Source: Syngnathus acus
Lineage: Eukaryota > Chordata > Actinopteri > Syngnathiformes > Syngnathidae
Direction: 5' to 3'
DNA: 64,000 nucleotides
NCBI RefSeq assembly: GCF_901709675.1
Contig: NC_051097.1
Location: forward strand, 4,865,039 to 4,929,038
In this document: positions 33,301-48,300 of the stretch, piece by piece
How positions within the stretch are numbered: the stretch's first letter is position 1
Layout: each line of letters opens with the position of its first letter
The notes under the pieces: generated by a model
What the model saw: the letters and a program-made list of their open reading frames with translations, nothing else
Database searches by the model: none
What the model was told of the DNA's origin: nothing
Translations under genes and position numbers: made by a program

Positions 33301-36300
33301 CCATTCCACCAGTGAAAACCTCGACTTTGCGGATGACCTAGCCCTTCTATCATACGCACACTTGCAAGAAAAGACTGATAGACTTCAACACTATGGCAAG
33401 AAGGTTGGACTGAGCATAAACATCAATAAAACTAAAGTCATGCCCATCAATGCCAATACACCAACACATAGAACAATACAAAAGCAGGTCCTGGAGAATA
33501 CAGACAACTTCACATACCTCGGGAGGATTATTCACCATGATGGTGGAGCAAGTGACGATACACAAAACCGGGTCAACAAAGCATATATACAACCTTCATA
33601 AGGCTTAAGAAAAAAAATGGACACGCGGTATAGAAAATGGGTAGATGTACATCAGACATACAATTGTTCAATATAGTTTTTTTTAGAACATCTCCATCGG
33701 CCTATTTCTGCTCATGTCAATAATTGTCATCAACTAGCTGAAGGAAGAACAAACGGGTTGATTTATAAAAGGAGTTGAGTGTAACAACGGTGATTATTAT
33801 CTTAAACTCTTATACGTTTCATCCTCAAGTGAATATGAGCGCCGCCAGTTACCTTAATGGGATGTCAATGTCACAATAAAAAGTTACGGTGCAAAAAAAG
33901 CTGTCAGGGTCCAATAACCCGAAACGCTTTTAACTGAATCTTTTTGGCAGACTCGCAAGTGCAAAGACTCCAAAAGTAGTCTTGAATATTTAAGCCTGAC
34001 AGCCTAGTTAAATGTTTAAAGTCTCAATATGTGATGTCATGACATTTTTATCATCAATATGATTTCATTTTTCATGTTTTAGATTAAATATCAGCTGCAT
34101 TTTCCATCATTCTTCAGGGCTTTAGGACAAAAAGTTATTTCACCTCTCGTAGGGTGACAAAGTCAACACATTCTTCATTGTTTGTCAAAGCCGACGTGTT
34201 TCTTTGTAGCGCATGTGTGTGCGTGTGTTAGTGGTGCTTTACTTTTTCGAGCCTTTTGTTTCCTGTGGGTGTTTTTCTTGGACTGAGACAAATTCAAGGC
34301 GGCCTTTGGAACGACTGCAAATCCCTTAATGTGTGTGGACACAAATGGATAATATATCAAATGTAATGTACAGTGGTTGTGCTTGAAGTACAATCAAAAC
34401 GTTTGAAGCTCGACCAGAAATTCTCGGTACAAAATTTAAAGAATCATAGACCACCTCACTAGACCTTTTGCAAACAAATGTCTTTCTATGACTGGTGTGG
34501 TACATTTGAGTAGAAGAATGTCTACGTAGGCTGCTAATATTAGCTTCTCATTCTAGGGCTCTCAGCTTGTATTGCACAAAGAACTTAATTTGATTTTTTT
34601 TTATAGCTAGTGCTGTTTGATAAGAATGAGCACTGAGAAAGGTAGAAAGCTTCATTGGACTCTCAGCCATGCTGGTCCATCAGTGGAGTCCATCAATTTA
34701 TGCTGTTTGACAAGAAGGAGCACTGAATGAATGTGCGGACTGCTAATGTTACCTTCATTTGCAATATAGTAATTTCCGGACTATAAGCGACTACGTTATG
34801 CACAAGCTTTGAACCCTGCTGCTTTTAGTCTGGTGTGTCTTATCTACAGATTTCTCATGATTTTTCTGATATTGTCAAAGGATTTGTTTTGGTAATACAG
34901 GTAATAAAAATGAGAATATTGCATTTAAAACACCTGCGGCTTATAGTCCAGTGCAGTTAATATCTATGAACAAAACAGGATTTTCCCCTAATTTTAGCTA
35001 GTGCGGCTTATAGTCCGGGAATTACGGTTTTTATAATAGGTTTTTCTCATCTGAAATTGCACAACTTTCAGCACAAAGCACTATTATGTGGATTTTATGT
35101 AATCACTTCATACTAGTCCATCTGTTTCTGCTGTTTGACAGGAAGCACTATGTAGACAGCAGTTTCATAGAACTATTTGCCGGAGCCAGTAAATGTGAGA
35201 AAATAACTTTTTAGGGGGTCGTTTAGTGGTCATATATATATATACGTATATATATATATAAATATACAGTCTTTATATACAGTATATATTCACACACACC
35301 TGTATATTGAGTCTACAAAGCAGGCAAGTCCCGAAATCAGGCTCTGGAAAAGTGTAGTGTGTTAGATTAATTGAGCATGGCAGAATTATGACAGCTGTTT
35401 ACACGAGGAGCCCTGCGAGCATTGGAGCACACCTTTTAGCCTTGAGTGCACTAGCTGACAGATGGAGGGCTCTTTCCTTCCAAATGAGGTGAAAGGCGGC
35501 GGACGTCATCCACCTAAGACCTGACCTTGACGCTGAACCCGGGCCGTCGCTCTTCTTTTGAACATAAGTCCGTTGAATTAGCAAGTTAATGAATGCATCC
35601 TGAGGCAGCTGGCTGTCTAATGAGAACCAGATAAAAGTTAGCACTCACCATTAGCCAGATTGATCGATTGCGGAACCAAGATATGGGACAAGCGAATTTG
35701 GATAAATTATTATTGCGATTAATATTAACCTTCAAATATTGATGGCAACAATTACGACAATAAGTTAGAGTGCCTCTAGAGTGTGATAGACTCCAGCACG
35801 CCTTGGACCATTGTGAGGATAAGTGGTTTGAAACATGAAGGAATGAATAGGAAATCATATTAAGGTAACTAGTTGTAAATATTTTCTTTCATATCCATCA
35901 TGCATAACCTGGCAATACATGCACAACCACCAAAAGGCATGATTCTGTGAAGACTGGGGTGGCCCTAATATATGGCTCATGGAGGTTTTCCTGACGTGTG
36001 AATTCCATAGAGATCATTTGAAAATATGTCACACTTTAAATATGAAATTAACTATTGGATCCAGAATCCAGTAGTTTTAACAGGTTTCCAAACAGCCTAT
36101 CAGGTTGACAGGCTGATTGGGCTACCGATGAGTACTTGTGAATGTAGCCGCTAACAGAAAAAAACTTTGTAGCTGTTGCTGTGCATTCTGGGAATAGTAG
36201 TTTCTTACAAATTCAGTATAAGATGACTGTTATCAGTTGACAATTTTTGTAAATCTTATTAATCACTACAGCTATCACTATTCCTCAGCTCCAGGGGGGC

Positions 36301-39300
36301 TTAAGACCCTTTATAGTGTCCAAAGGAATTCTAAAAAAAAGACAAATCGGAGGAAAGTATTCTACTTTCAGCTGTCAAGTCAAAATCCTCTGTGATGAAC
36401 CATGTCGGACATGCCAAGGCCTCTTTGAATCTTTGCAAAACGTCCCTGCAGCAACCTGGGCCAGAAACTCGCATTCGCTGTGAACCCTCGTGGACCCGAA
36501 CGTGTGCGCCAGTCTCATACGTACCTCAACAAGCATTAAACAAACAAACAGTTAGCATTCAGAGATCCCCTAAGAAGTGAAAACACATTACCATGCTGGA
36601 GCTGACACACATGGTCCAAGTGAAACAGGAAAAAGGTGTTTTGGTGCCTCTACAAAAACAAGGCCTCAGCAGAGAACTGTGCCTTTTCTGGCTACTTAGC
36701 TGGCAAGGGACATTTACACTAACAACTTTAAATGCACTCAGTGTTCGCGAAAAGCCTATACAGAGAGATTTCCATGGAGTTTCCCCTTAGACAAACATGC
36801 ACTTCAACCCAATTTCCAGGACAACACACCCTCAGATATATGGAAGAAAAATAAAGCATATTTATGTATCTGCGCTCCGATCTTGACAGCTGGAAATCAC
36901 AATTACCAGAGTCTAACATATTTTAGATTTTTTAGTCATGTATAGGATTGAGTTGAGTTTTATCAAGCTCATTGGCGGGAGTAATGTTGTATTGCTGTAT
37001 CTAATGTTATGCTGGGTGATCACGTGTTGACTGCGGATAGCGTTGCGTGACGGATAAGACAAGACCACAATATCTGACCAAATCCACAGCTTTATTTGGA
37101 CAAATGCCCCCTCCCAAATCTGCATGGAATCTCTGCCATGCTTCACGTTTGCCTGCAGAGACATATTTGTACCACGCTTTCTCCCTCTGGCTAACAGACT
37201 CTATTGTGTTGCGGCCAACTATCTGAAGCTTGAACATGTCAGTCCAGAGCAGCTGCTGTTAGTTTTCTCCACCTGAGTTTCTGTCTTTTAACTCTGGGGA
37301 TTCACTTGACTCCCACATAAGACCTTTTGGAGTCTTCTGTAAAAGCGGCCTCAGATAACTGGAGATAAAAGTCAACATTTTTCACGGAAAGGGACAGAGG
37401 TACCTCTTTGTAATATTTGAGTATGAACACTGATGGTGCAAAAATAATTCTCTGACTCGGATTTCTGTGCAGACAGCATCAGTTCAATTCCCACTCAGTG
37501 ACTGTGTGAATGTGAATGCGAAAGGTTGAGCTCTCTATGTAAACGTATTTATACCTCACATTATTGAATAGAAAACTGCCCTCCCTGTTGCACTTGTGAC
37601 AGACTAAGCAAATGCACATAATAACGAGCTTTTCTTGTGTTGTCTTCCCAGGCCTTTACGACAAATGTTTCTACGCCTCCAGCGACCGAGGCTGGTTGCT
37701 TGGCATCCAGTCGGTCAGTGAACATGGCAACCGAGACCCTCGCTTCTTCTTCTCCCTTAAGACAGATCGAGCTCACAAGGCCACCGTCATCCACTCCAAT
37801 GCACGCTACGTACCAAACCAATGGGCGCATCTCGCTGTCACCTACGATGGCGTCTACATGAAGCTCTTTGTCAACGGCGCCCAAGTTGGCGTGAGTCGCG
37901 AGCAATCGGGTGACGTCTTCAGTCACCTGACCAAAAAGTGCAAAGTACTGATGATCGGGGGAAACGCACTGAATCATAACTACAGAGGGGCGGTGGAGAG
38001 GGTGGCCCTGTGGAGGCATGCTCGGGGGCAGAGGCAGATTATCAGGGATATGCAGGGCAATGAGGATCTGCAAGATCTACCTCAACTGGTCATACGTGAA
38101 ACTTTTGAGCATCCAGGCAGGAAGTGGCTGACTGTAAAAGACGGTAGCTTTCCTCAGCCAGAGCTGAGGGGAAGTGGACGGATGGGTTTTCATGGCGGTG
38201 GAGGAAATGCTGAAGGATTATTAGACACGACGCTAGAGCCCCCAGCTTGTGGCCAAACGATTTGTGACAACGTAGAGGTCATCAAAAATTACAACCAGCT
38301 TTCCAGCTTCCGACGCCCCAAGAAAGTACGTTATCGCGTGATAAATATCTGGGACGATACGCGGACCAAGCCAACCGTGTCAGACCACCAAATCAGCTTG
38401 CAGCACCAGCGTCTTAATGACGCTTTCAGTCCCTACAACATCACCTGGGAGCTCAGCATTCATAACATAACCAACTCGTCCCTTCGGAACAGATTGATCC
38501 TCGCTAACTGCGACATCAACAAAGTGGGTGACACCATTTGCGACCCAGAATGCAACCATCCACTCACCGGTTTCGACGGAGGAGACTGCGTGTCGGGCCA
38601 CCGGAGTCGCTGCCCTAAGAGCAAGCAAGGAAACGGCGTGTGTGACCCGGAATGTAACTGGGAAAATTTCGACTACGACCGCGGTGACTGTTGCAACCCT
38701 GATGTAACGGATGTGACCAAGACCTGTTTCGACTGCTCCTATCCACACAGGTAAGCCCACCACCAATCTTTTTAGTAGTTTTTCAAGTATATCACCGCAA
38801 CATTACTTGGTTAATTTCCTTCAAGTCTCGATGAGATAATTTCAGCAGACCAAATCCACACCTCTCATTCCTCGATTGATCAAAAGATAAATCTGTCAGT
38901 GTGCTCGCCCTGCAAGATGGGCTTGGAAGTGTAGTCCTGCTTCCTGACCATTTGGTTTGCGGCTGAGTTGTAACTCAACTCCCAGCCTGTGTGGCCTGGG
39001 AAATCCTCCGGGAGTTGCTAGTCCAATCTTACCTCGGCCTGGTTCAATCAGCGTTCCACACACAAGCGGGACAAAACAAATGCTACATGATGACTCTTCT
39101 GGTAGCAAATACGCAAGCCAGACGGATCATTTTGTGCATGTGTGTGTGTGTGTATTTTTCAACAACTCTCCCCCACCTTTTTCTACTTTGTTTCCTGTAG
39201 CCAGTGATCCTAATTAAGCCGTCTTGATTGGAGGCGGCAGTTGATTCGGAAAGAGTGAGATTGTAAACACTGTAAAGGCAAATAGAGGTCAGGAAAGCGG

Positions 39301-42300
39301 GACCAGAATGACTTTCGCTTGTAGCAATGGAAATTATTGTAGACATGCCGCACTCCCCAGGAAACCGCACAGACGTGTTTCCTTGGGAGGCAGGTGAGGG
39401 TCCCTAAACACAGGAGGCTGAATTTTCCAACGAAAAACAGTGGAGAAACTTGTGAGGATCTATTTTTTTTCACAGCGTCCTTCCAGGTGTACAGCACATG
39501 AACGTACGGATTGCGGTATTTGATGTGGCTGCTTGAAAACACGTAGACCTTCAAAAATATTTATTTTGTCATAATGTAATGTGCTTGTAAATGACGACTA
39601 AAAGCTGGCAGAGATCATAGATATTTTGAATTTTTTTAAATAGGCCTCTGCCAGTCCTCAGCGTATTTCGGTTGCAGGGATACAAAGCACAGTAGCCTTG
39701 AATGAGGACAAAGCAGGGAGTTGTCATCATGAACAAAAGCGTTAAATCATCGTTTAGATCTTCGTGATAGTGCAACTAGAGCGATGAAGGTGGCTGGTTT
39801 CAATCATAGCTGAAGCTGGAAGCGCTGTCAGTTCGCCTCTATCCCTTTGTTTTGAAATGACTGCTAAATAGCAAATAATGACATTTAATTAACAACATTG
39901 GGAGAGTAAAAGCAGGTGGGCTTCACATCCCTTCCCAGCTTAGTCATCGTTCAAAGCCCATTCATCAAGCGGCAGAGAATCTGCTGATTTCGATGTCAAC
40001 AACTGGCTTCCACTGTCCAAATCGCCCTGGTATTTGAATATGGGCGTGGGTTTGACGCATTCCAGAAAGAAAGAAAACACAGGGGCGATATTCTCATTCA
40101 GAATAATCTTGCTCAAGTGACTTTGCTTTTTTGTATTATGGTACATAATGTGTATGGTATGCTCTGTGGCTTTCATTTCTTCAGCATTGCTACCGGTTTG
40201 TAAAAGTCAAGTCGACACAGGACACAGTCTTTTTAAATATCATTGCAGTTTCCCAACCTATGTTCATGACACATCTTGATGAGATTTTAATTTATCTCAT
40301 GGCACTTTTCTCAAAAATGCCAAACAGATACACCAATATCTGTATTGATACTGGTGTACATGATATCACAGTATTTTCCGCATATAAGGCGCACCAAAAA
40401 CCTCCAATTTTCTCAAAAGCCGACCAGTGCGTCTTATAATCAGGTCCGCCTTATATATGGACCAAATATTGAGCCCACTACAGCAGGCGCGTCAACGTCC
40501 GGCCCGCGGGCCAAATGTATATATCTTATATAGGACAAAGTTTTAAATGGGCATTCATTGAAGGTGCGCCTTATAATCCGGTGCGCCTTATATATGGACA
40601 AAGTTTTTCAAATGGCCATTGACTGAAGGTGCGCTTTATAGTGCGGAAAATACGGTATATGAGAGGAGGAATCAATAGTGAAGGGCACAGCAAGTTGGTT
40701 TCTGATTTACCCCAATGAATCACCAATGAAAATATTCACCAATATATTCAAAGCTTCCCATATTAAGTTTTGAAGCACTCCGAAACCAAAGAAAGATGGG
40801 TGCGTAACCTTTCATTTGGGAAATGAAATTCCGGCCCGACGTTGTCAGAGGCTAATAGGTCATCCGTTTTCCCTTGGCCTCTGCCTCTCCTCCTTATGAG
40901 TCAATACCTCTCAGCGTGGCAGATTGATGGATGGAACACCCTTTCTCTGCTCCACTCCCTCTCCCCACTGTATTTAGCTCAGTGGAGGGACTAATCTCCC
41001 GGGCCCTTGACTTGGGTGTTTTACAGTTGGTCGTCTAAACCATTAAGCCCCGTCCCATAAAACATAATGGAGTGCTTGTTCGTAAATACCAGGACTTTGC
41101 ACTTCCCTTTTAAAGCCGGAGCGCTCTAATAAAAAACACCTGTGTTGAGATTTCACCTGTGCTTTCAGTGACAGGGGTGGCCTCCTGGCATTCGAGGCCA
41201 TTAGTCTACTCGATGGGCTAATGGTTGTCGATTATATACTGTCTTTTTTAGAAAATATGCTGTTCTGCTTTTTAATCTAGTTAGATGGTGTTCTTTAAGT
41301 CACATAAGGTGCACTGAAGATATTGCCAATGTTCTTTGAGCATTCAGTGTTTCATCATTCACGTTTCCAGAGAATTTGAATGGGCAAGAGTGCATTTGTT
41401 AAGTAGAAAGGTTGAGGACAAGCAGTCAGATCTGGTAATAAACATGGAGATGAACAATGGGGTTTAGGAGCTGTGGTGTAAACCCAAACGGGATATGAAC
41501 GTTGGCCACCAGAATGCTATAGCCACACCAGCTTGCTCCTTTGCTGGACCCAGGCATACTCCACTGAATGTATACGAGGCAAATTTACATGAATTATACA
41601 TGGGTGTAAATGGATGAAGTCATAATCTCCAGTTTAAAAGCTTTGAACACAGAAATGTTAGCAGCCACACAAATCCCCCGATCTCGCACCAAACGATCCC
41701 TCACTGCCAACCTTCCAACGTCCCCATGTGACGAGGGTCCAAAGAGGGAAAGCGGGGTCGGAAGTTAAAGCGGGTAAGGGTCATGGCAAGGAACTTTAAA
41801 AGAAAGACGTGAATGGACAGGCACAAAGATGGAGTGAACGGTCCAAACTCTGCGCTACAAACACTTCCACACCAAACGTATGTCGAGCGTGTTAATGTTA
41901 ATTTACTCTCTGGACCTGGATTTGATACCTCTGTCACGTTGTTGCCTGAAAATTAGCTGATCTTAGCCCAACCTAGCATCCAAGTCCACGGCTCACAGTA
42001 TTTTTGGAAGTAAGCATCTCGGTAATTAACAGACACAACTATGCAAGAAATTGAAAAGTACAGTAGGCCTTTTTTGAATAAGCAGAAAAGTGCCCTGTGA
42101 AATCAGTTATACTTGCTGTGCAGTGAGATTTATCCATCAAACTTTGTGGAGATATTATCTATTACATTCTCTGGGTTTAAACCTTCGCTGAATTGCTAGG
42201 AGGGATAATTTTCTCACGAGTGTATTTCCTCTAAAACCCTGCCAAACACTGCTGTTAGCCACTTTTAAATTGCTTCCTCTAGGTGACATTGAACATACTC

Positions 42301-45300
42301 CACCAGTCAGCTTGGTTTTACATTTAGATTTTAATATCTTGTGCAGACACTTGCCTCTCCTTTTTTTTTTTTTATACATTTTTTAAAGATGTGGAACTAT
42401 TTACTACAAAGCATGCTGGCATGACTGGCTAGGTTTTTAGAGCGCAGAATGGAATAAATGATACACAGAGTGTTGTGGTGCAAAAGGATGAACGAGAAAT
42501 TAACAGTACAGACGGCACTAAATGAATGTAATGAAGTAATTGGAGGGTTCATGTAAAAGAAAACAGTTGCTGTAGAGCCATTGAAATCTAATTAACAGAC
42601 CTTTAAGAGTTATTTAATCATGGTATAAATCATTACATCCCATTTTTTCCCCCCCAGTATTTTCCTGCTTCTAACTTTCATCCACAAAGATTCCGTTACT
42701 TCACCGCAGACGTCTAATGTGTAAATGGACAAACAGAGGCAGCCATTTAGAAAAACTACCCATAGGCGTGCAGTTTATTTGTTCCAGTGAGAGATTATGC
42801 CGCATTAATTTCACCACTTTGTCCACATTTAACCAGAGGGTCGGAACCGTTTAGTAGGAAGTATGTTTGTTTCCCAGCTGTACACAGCCATGTTTTTTAT
42901 TTTTGCCTCTGTGTTGTCACACTTAATCTTATGATCCAAGAACACAGAAGTTATAAACCGAAATATTGGTTGTAGCAGTCGAGCGCATCGGTCAAAATAT
43001 TTAAAAGGGGTGTCATTTGTGACCAAGTCTTGTGTTTTGAGAAAAGAAAAAAAAAAAACTCCAGCAGATGCAAAAGATTATTGACACTTTGAAGCGATGG
43101 CTGTGCTTTCTGACACAGCCTGCCAGGGCCAGCGGCCAGGTTTTAGTTTGTTCCTAAAATGAATGACAGTCAGACTGCGGCGATAACTTATCGTGCCGCC
43201 GAATGATTGCAGTTATCAGTACCCCCCCTCCTACTAGATCGCATCGCTGGGCCACATGCTGGAAGACAATACTTCACTCTGTGCACTTAATTAATTGGTG
43301 GATTGTTGAAATGAAGAAGGCGTCGAGAGATGTTGGGAATCAAATGGAATAATGGCAGCGAATGTTTTATTGAACTGGTTGTCTTCCCAACATGAAACAT
43401 GTGTCGCCATGATGTTCACAAGGCATTGCGGCTTGGCTATCAGCACTGCTACAAACAAGGGAAATGAAGGCCCTTGGTTCCATTTTGGGTTACTGTTTAT
43501 TGGCCTGTTGCTCTTCCTAGACAACAACCTCAACATGGTTCAATTTCCTCTGGATTACACAAGGGTGCAATAACAAGCCTGACAAATGATTAGGACGTTT
43601 TTCAAATTGAAACGGCATTGCCGCATTTTATCAAATTGTTCCTCGAACTCCATTTGTTCATCTGTCTGTGCACATAATTTGTTGCTCAAGTTCCCGAGCC
43701 AGGTTTTCCATAAATAAGAGTACATTACACTTACATGAATCCATTACTCTTATCCAATTGAAAATGTGTTTTGTGTGCTGGTGGGTCCTAAAGTAAAAAA
43801 TAATCACTATTTGGGGCCAAAAAGCAAGAAAATATATATATATTTTCCAATATTGTAGTTCAAATGTGTTTTTGCATAATTCAGATTTTTTTTCCTGTAA
43901 ATTAGAGCTATAATCTTGTATGATGACATATTTACAAATTCTTGTAAAATTCTGACGATTGTCATCAAATTCAGGCATTTTTTTGTCGAGTGATATTTGA
44001 ATATTTATTGTTAGAAAAACACAACACCTTCTCAAGATTATTAGGTATATAGATTATTCCTAATATTATGACTTTATCCATTTATTTCTTTGACTTTATT
44101 TCCAATTGTCCTTATATTTCTTTGTACGAAAAAAAACTGATTTTTAATTAAAACACTTCATTCCTATGTGCTTTCCCAGAGCCTATTTGGATGTGAATGA
44201 GCTCAAAGAGATCCTGCGCTTGGACGGCTCTACTCACCTGAATGTTTTCTTTGCCAACTCCTCTGATGAAGATCTAGCCGGGGTTGCGACTTGGCCATGG
44301 GACAAAGAAGCCCTCACGCATTTAGGTTAGATGACACGCAATGTGCACGTACACACGCACACACATACCTACCCCCAACACATATGCAAATATTCAGCGC
44401 ATGCCGTATCTGGGCGTCCAGACTCTTGATTCGGGGTAATTACAGTTCAAGCCTCAAGCAGCAAGCGCTGGTCTTGATCCCAGCTCGAACTGTGAGGAAG
44501 CCCAGGTGAACCGTGAATAATGCATTACGTGCCTCTACATATTGATTGTTTGCAGTTTGCATCATGCTCTTACAGTGGATATAAAAAGTCTTCACACCCC
44601 TGTCCAAATGTCAAATTATTGTGTTAGAAAAAAGTGAGAATGAAATTATTTCTCTTGGTCGGTTATTGTTTTTGCATCACAAAAAATAGCGTTTAAGCAG
44701 AGGTGTGTAGCCTTTTTTATTTTAGATACACTATTTTTCCTCTCCCCCAGGTGGAATTGTGCTGAACCCGTCCTTCTACGGCACATTCGGCCACACCGAC
44801 ATCATGGTTCATGAGGTGGGTCACAGTCTGGGCCTCTACCACGTCTTTCGAGGGATCTCTGAGATCGAGTCGTGCAACGACGCTTGTTTGGAGACTGAGC
44901 CTTCCATGGAGACCGGCGATCTATGCGCCGACACCAACCCCACGCCCAAGTTCAAAGGCTGCCATGATCCCGAGCCGGGAAACGAAACCTGTGGCTGTCC
45001 GCATTTCACAAACACGCCCTTCAACAACTACATGAGTTACGCAGGTGAGGAATGGTGAACTGTTACTGTTATTTTCGCATTATGTTACATTGCAAGCACT
45101 TACGGGCAATTATTTTTTCAAGTATATTATAATTCAGGTCAAGTTAAAGTGGTCTCCTGGACTTCTATTCGCCGTCACCTCATCCTTCAAATTGTGCTTT
45201 ACTGCTCCTGTTTTGGTTAGCAACAGAGTTAAAAGGAGTTGACTATTCAATATCTGATAGACCACAAGTAATAATGACATTTATTGGTATTTTGGATGGA

Positions 45301-48300
45301 AATGTTGGAAATGGCCACTGTTTTTGTTTTGTTTTCCCCACAGACGACTCCTGTACCGACTCCTTCACCCTGAATCAAGTAGCCCGGATGCACTGCTACA
45401 TGGACCTTGTCTACCAGACGTGGCAACCTGCCTCCAAACCTCCCCCGGTGCCGATGCCCCCTCAGGTGGTGGAGCAGCATCACAACTCTATCAGCTTGGA
45501 ATGGTTCCCGCCTATTTCGGGGCACTTTTACGACAGGTGAAATGACCTGGATTGGTTGCCTATCAATTACAATGACTTTGCTTGGAAAGTCTAAATTGAT
45601 ATGTTGTAGCCTAATTGGATATTGCATTGCATAACCATTAATGTGTGTATTTATCACAATCATACTGCAAATAGAACTCATTTACATGCCTCTGTAGCGG
45701 CTGCTGATTTGGTTACCAACAGAATTCAAATGGGATCAACAGTTAATACTATAATGTCCTTGCATGAATGATTGCATATGATTACAGTTATTACTTTTAT
45801 TATTATAAAAAATTGGACTTCTATTTCTTGATAAGAATTTAGTTGACCAATAATGGAGAAGCTGCATCTAGTCAAGTAGGGGCAATTGCTTGAGGAAATA
45901 CGGCACCTGTCTTGTATCTAAGTTGCCTGCTGTGCCTGTCTGTTGTGTTTCCTAGAGAATTGGGATCAGTGTGTGATAAATGCACAGAGGGGAGAGTTCT
46001 ACTTCAGTACGCCTCCAACTCATCATCACCCCGACTGTGCGACCCTTCTGGACACTGGTCTCCACTCGAGGCTGAAGGTAGTTACGTTCATGACATATTG
46101 AACCTCTATATCTACGACCTCCACTACACTAAGTGATATCAAGGCTACGCACTCCCAGTTTGCTGTGCAAAATATGTAAACAGGAATTGAGGTTTTACCG
46201 TTTTGTTGTTTTTCTGAGTCAGAGCTCCAACATGCAAACATTTCGACAACTGACTCACTTGTTTAACACGCAATCATTTGGTCGACTCCCAACGAATCAA
46301 GCTTTCAGGCACCGCCCCTCATGTTGCATGAGGCCTCAAGACCAAAATTGAAGGCCTTGTCATTCCCCGATTAAAAAAATATATATATAGGATTTAGGCA
46401 CAATGAAAGCTGACGTGGGCTTTCAGATGAGATTTTTTTTTTGGTGCTCTGATAGCGAGTCCCCTATATAAAGACTTGACAGGAATAAGGTATTTATGGT
46501 ATAAAAATAGTGTCCCATCTGTGCACCACTTAATTGTTCAGGCATCATTCACACCAAGCTCAATCACTCTCTTGCTAATATCAAACTTGAATAGTACTCA
46601 TAGCACAGACCTCCACCAAGGCCGGACCATCCTAATTTGGAATCACTCTCTGGAAAAAAAAAAAGTATGTATTCATTTATTTCCATATGAATCAATTTTA
46701 ATATGGCTTTTAGAAAAACTAAAATGTCTAGACTGGAATTAATGAAACAATTAAAATAACAAAAATTACTTTTATGGCCTATGTCCCAACCCTCTACAAA
46801 TATTTGTGGAAATCGGTTAAGTAAGTGCGGTCATGAGCCTGCACATTAAAAAAAAAAAAACTTGGAAGAAAATAAATGCAAGTAGTAACTGTGCATCTGT
46901 ATCCGTCCAAGGTATGACAGTGGTGATTACGATCTTTTTCATGTTTATAGTACACAAGCTGGAAGCCTTGTCCAACTAAGACCTATTACTCACGCGTTAT
47001 TACACCTTTTTAATGAGGACTTTAAAGCTTGCCCTCCTCCACATATCATATCAAGTGTATGTGCGCGTTCCTTTCAGGCACGTCGCCAAGCAGCCAAATT
47101 TAATGTGTCCCCTTTATCTCTGCGGCGTTTGTCTGCTAGAGTTGGCGTGCGTGCGTGTGGGTGATCTATAGATTATTTAAAGTCACTGAACCTTGCCTTA
47201 ACACTAGCCATAATGTGTGTACCAGAGGCAAGTCTGGGCTTGTCTAACATGCTCTGTGTGTAAACTGTATTCAATTTTCTTTCTTGGAAAGCCTCCCCGT
47301 TTGTGTCAGCTCCCCATTTCCTCTTAACTCTGCCCGGGCCAGCGTCTCGGTGGACTCCCAGCTGCCGTTTTGGGTGAATAAAGTGTCTGCAGTAGTAGAC
47401 ATTCTCCTAATGCACCCGCTCATGACTGGAAACTGATGCATTTGCATTTAAACTATACAGTGTGGCTCATATCTGGAGATAAACGATGCCGTGTTGCGCT
47501 GCATGTGCGTATGCATTCATGAGTTGAGCGTTCATGCATACACATCGCACCTCAAACGGCGGCATGGTCATCCAGGGCCAGAGTACCTCTCATAAATGTT
47601 TACGACGCGATGCCCGGGCAGGAAATAAAGGGCAAAAAGAAAAAGCTCACATGGACACGAGTTCGGCAGGAGGTAGAGAGGAAGAGAGGTTGTGTGCGGT
47701 GGAAAGCAACCAAAATATTTAAGCTAGATGTCTGTGGTTAGCGTCATTCACAAGGCAAGGATCCTGGCTTGATTGGAAACAGCAGTGTGCATGCATGTGA
47801 GTGAATGTGGTGCAACATCCTGCATGTATACGTGCCTATGAGTAAGAACATTAATTGGGTGGAACCAACTACCGTATTTTCCGGACCATAAGGCGCACCT
47901 AAAAACCTAAAATTTTCTCAGTAGCCGACAGTGCGCCTTATAATCCGGTGCGCCTGATATATGGACCAAATTCCTAAATTTAAACTGGCCCGAAGCATTG
48001 TGTCATGAAATCAATCATAAGTGGCCCGCTGAAGACTATGAATCATGAATCAAAAAGACTATGGATCATTATTTTGTGATCATAGAGTAATTTGTTGCGC
48101 CTGAAGTTGAAATAAAAAAGATAAAATGGAGAATGATTTGATTTGGATTAAAAATCTGACATGATGCATCAATGGTGCGCCTTATAGTCCGGTGCGCCTT
48201 ATATAAGGACAAAGTTTTAAAATGCGCCATTCATTGAAGGTGCGCCTTATAGTCCGGTGTGCCTTAGAGTCCGGAAAATACGGTAATGCTCGGAATCAAC

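Larger units (their letters stand above)
30358..37651 (+). other. pappa intron 1
   Basis: A 7.3-kb intron. It holds a GAACC/GAACT short repeat near 30980-31010, an AAT microsatellite near 31236-31260, a CA tract at about 32431-32476, fragments of a common fish dispersed repeat (32822-32930, about 33615-33650, 35784-35850), a LINE reverse-transcriptase remnant (33026-33600), a MITE (34767-35028) and a TA-rich tract (35231-35290). Confidence 0.9.

Noticed and set aside
37561-38766. Minus-strand open frames of 170 and 128 codons opposite pappa exon 2
   Set aside because: Antisense shadows of the conserved pappa exon.
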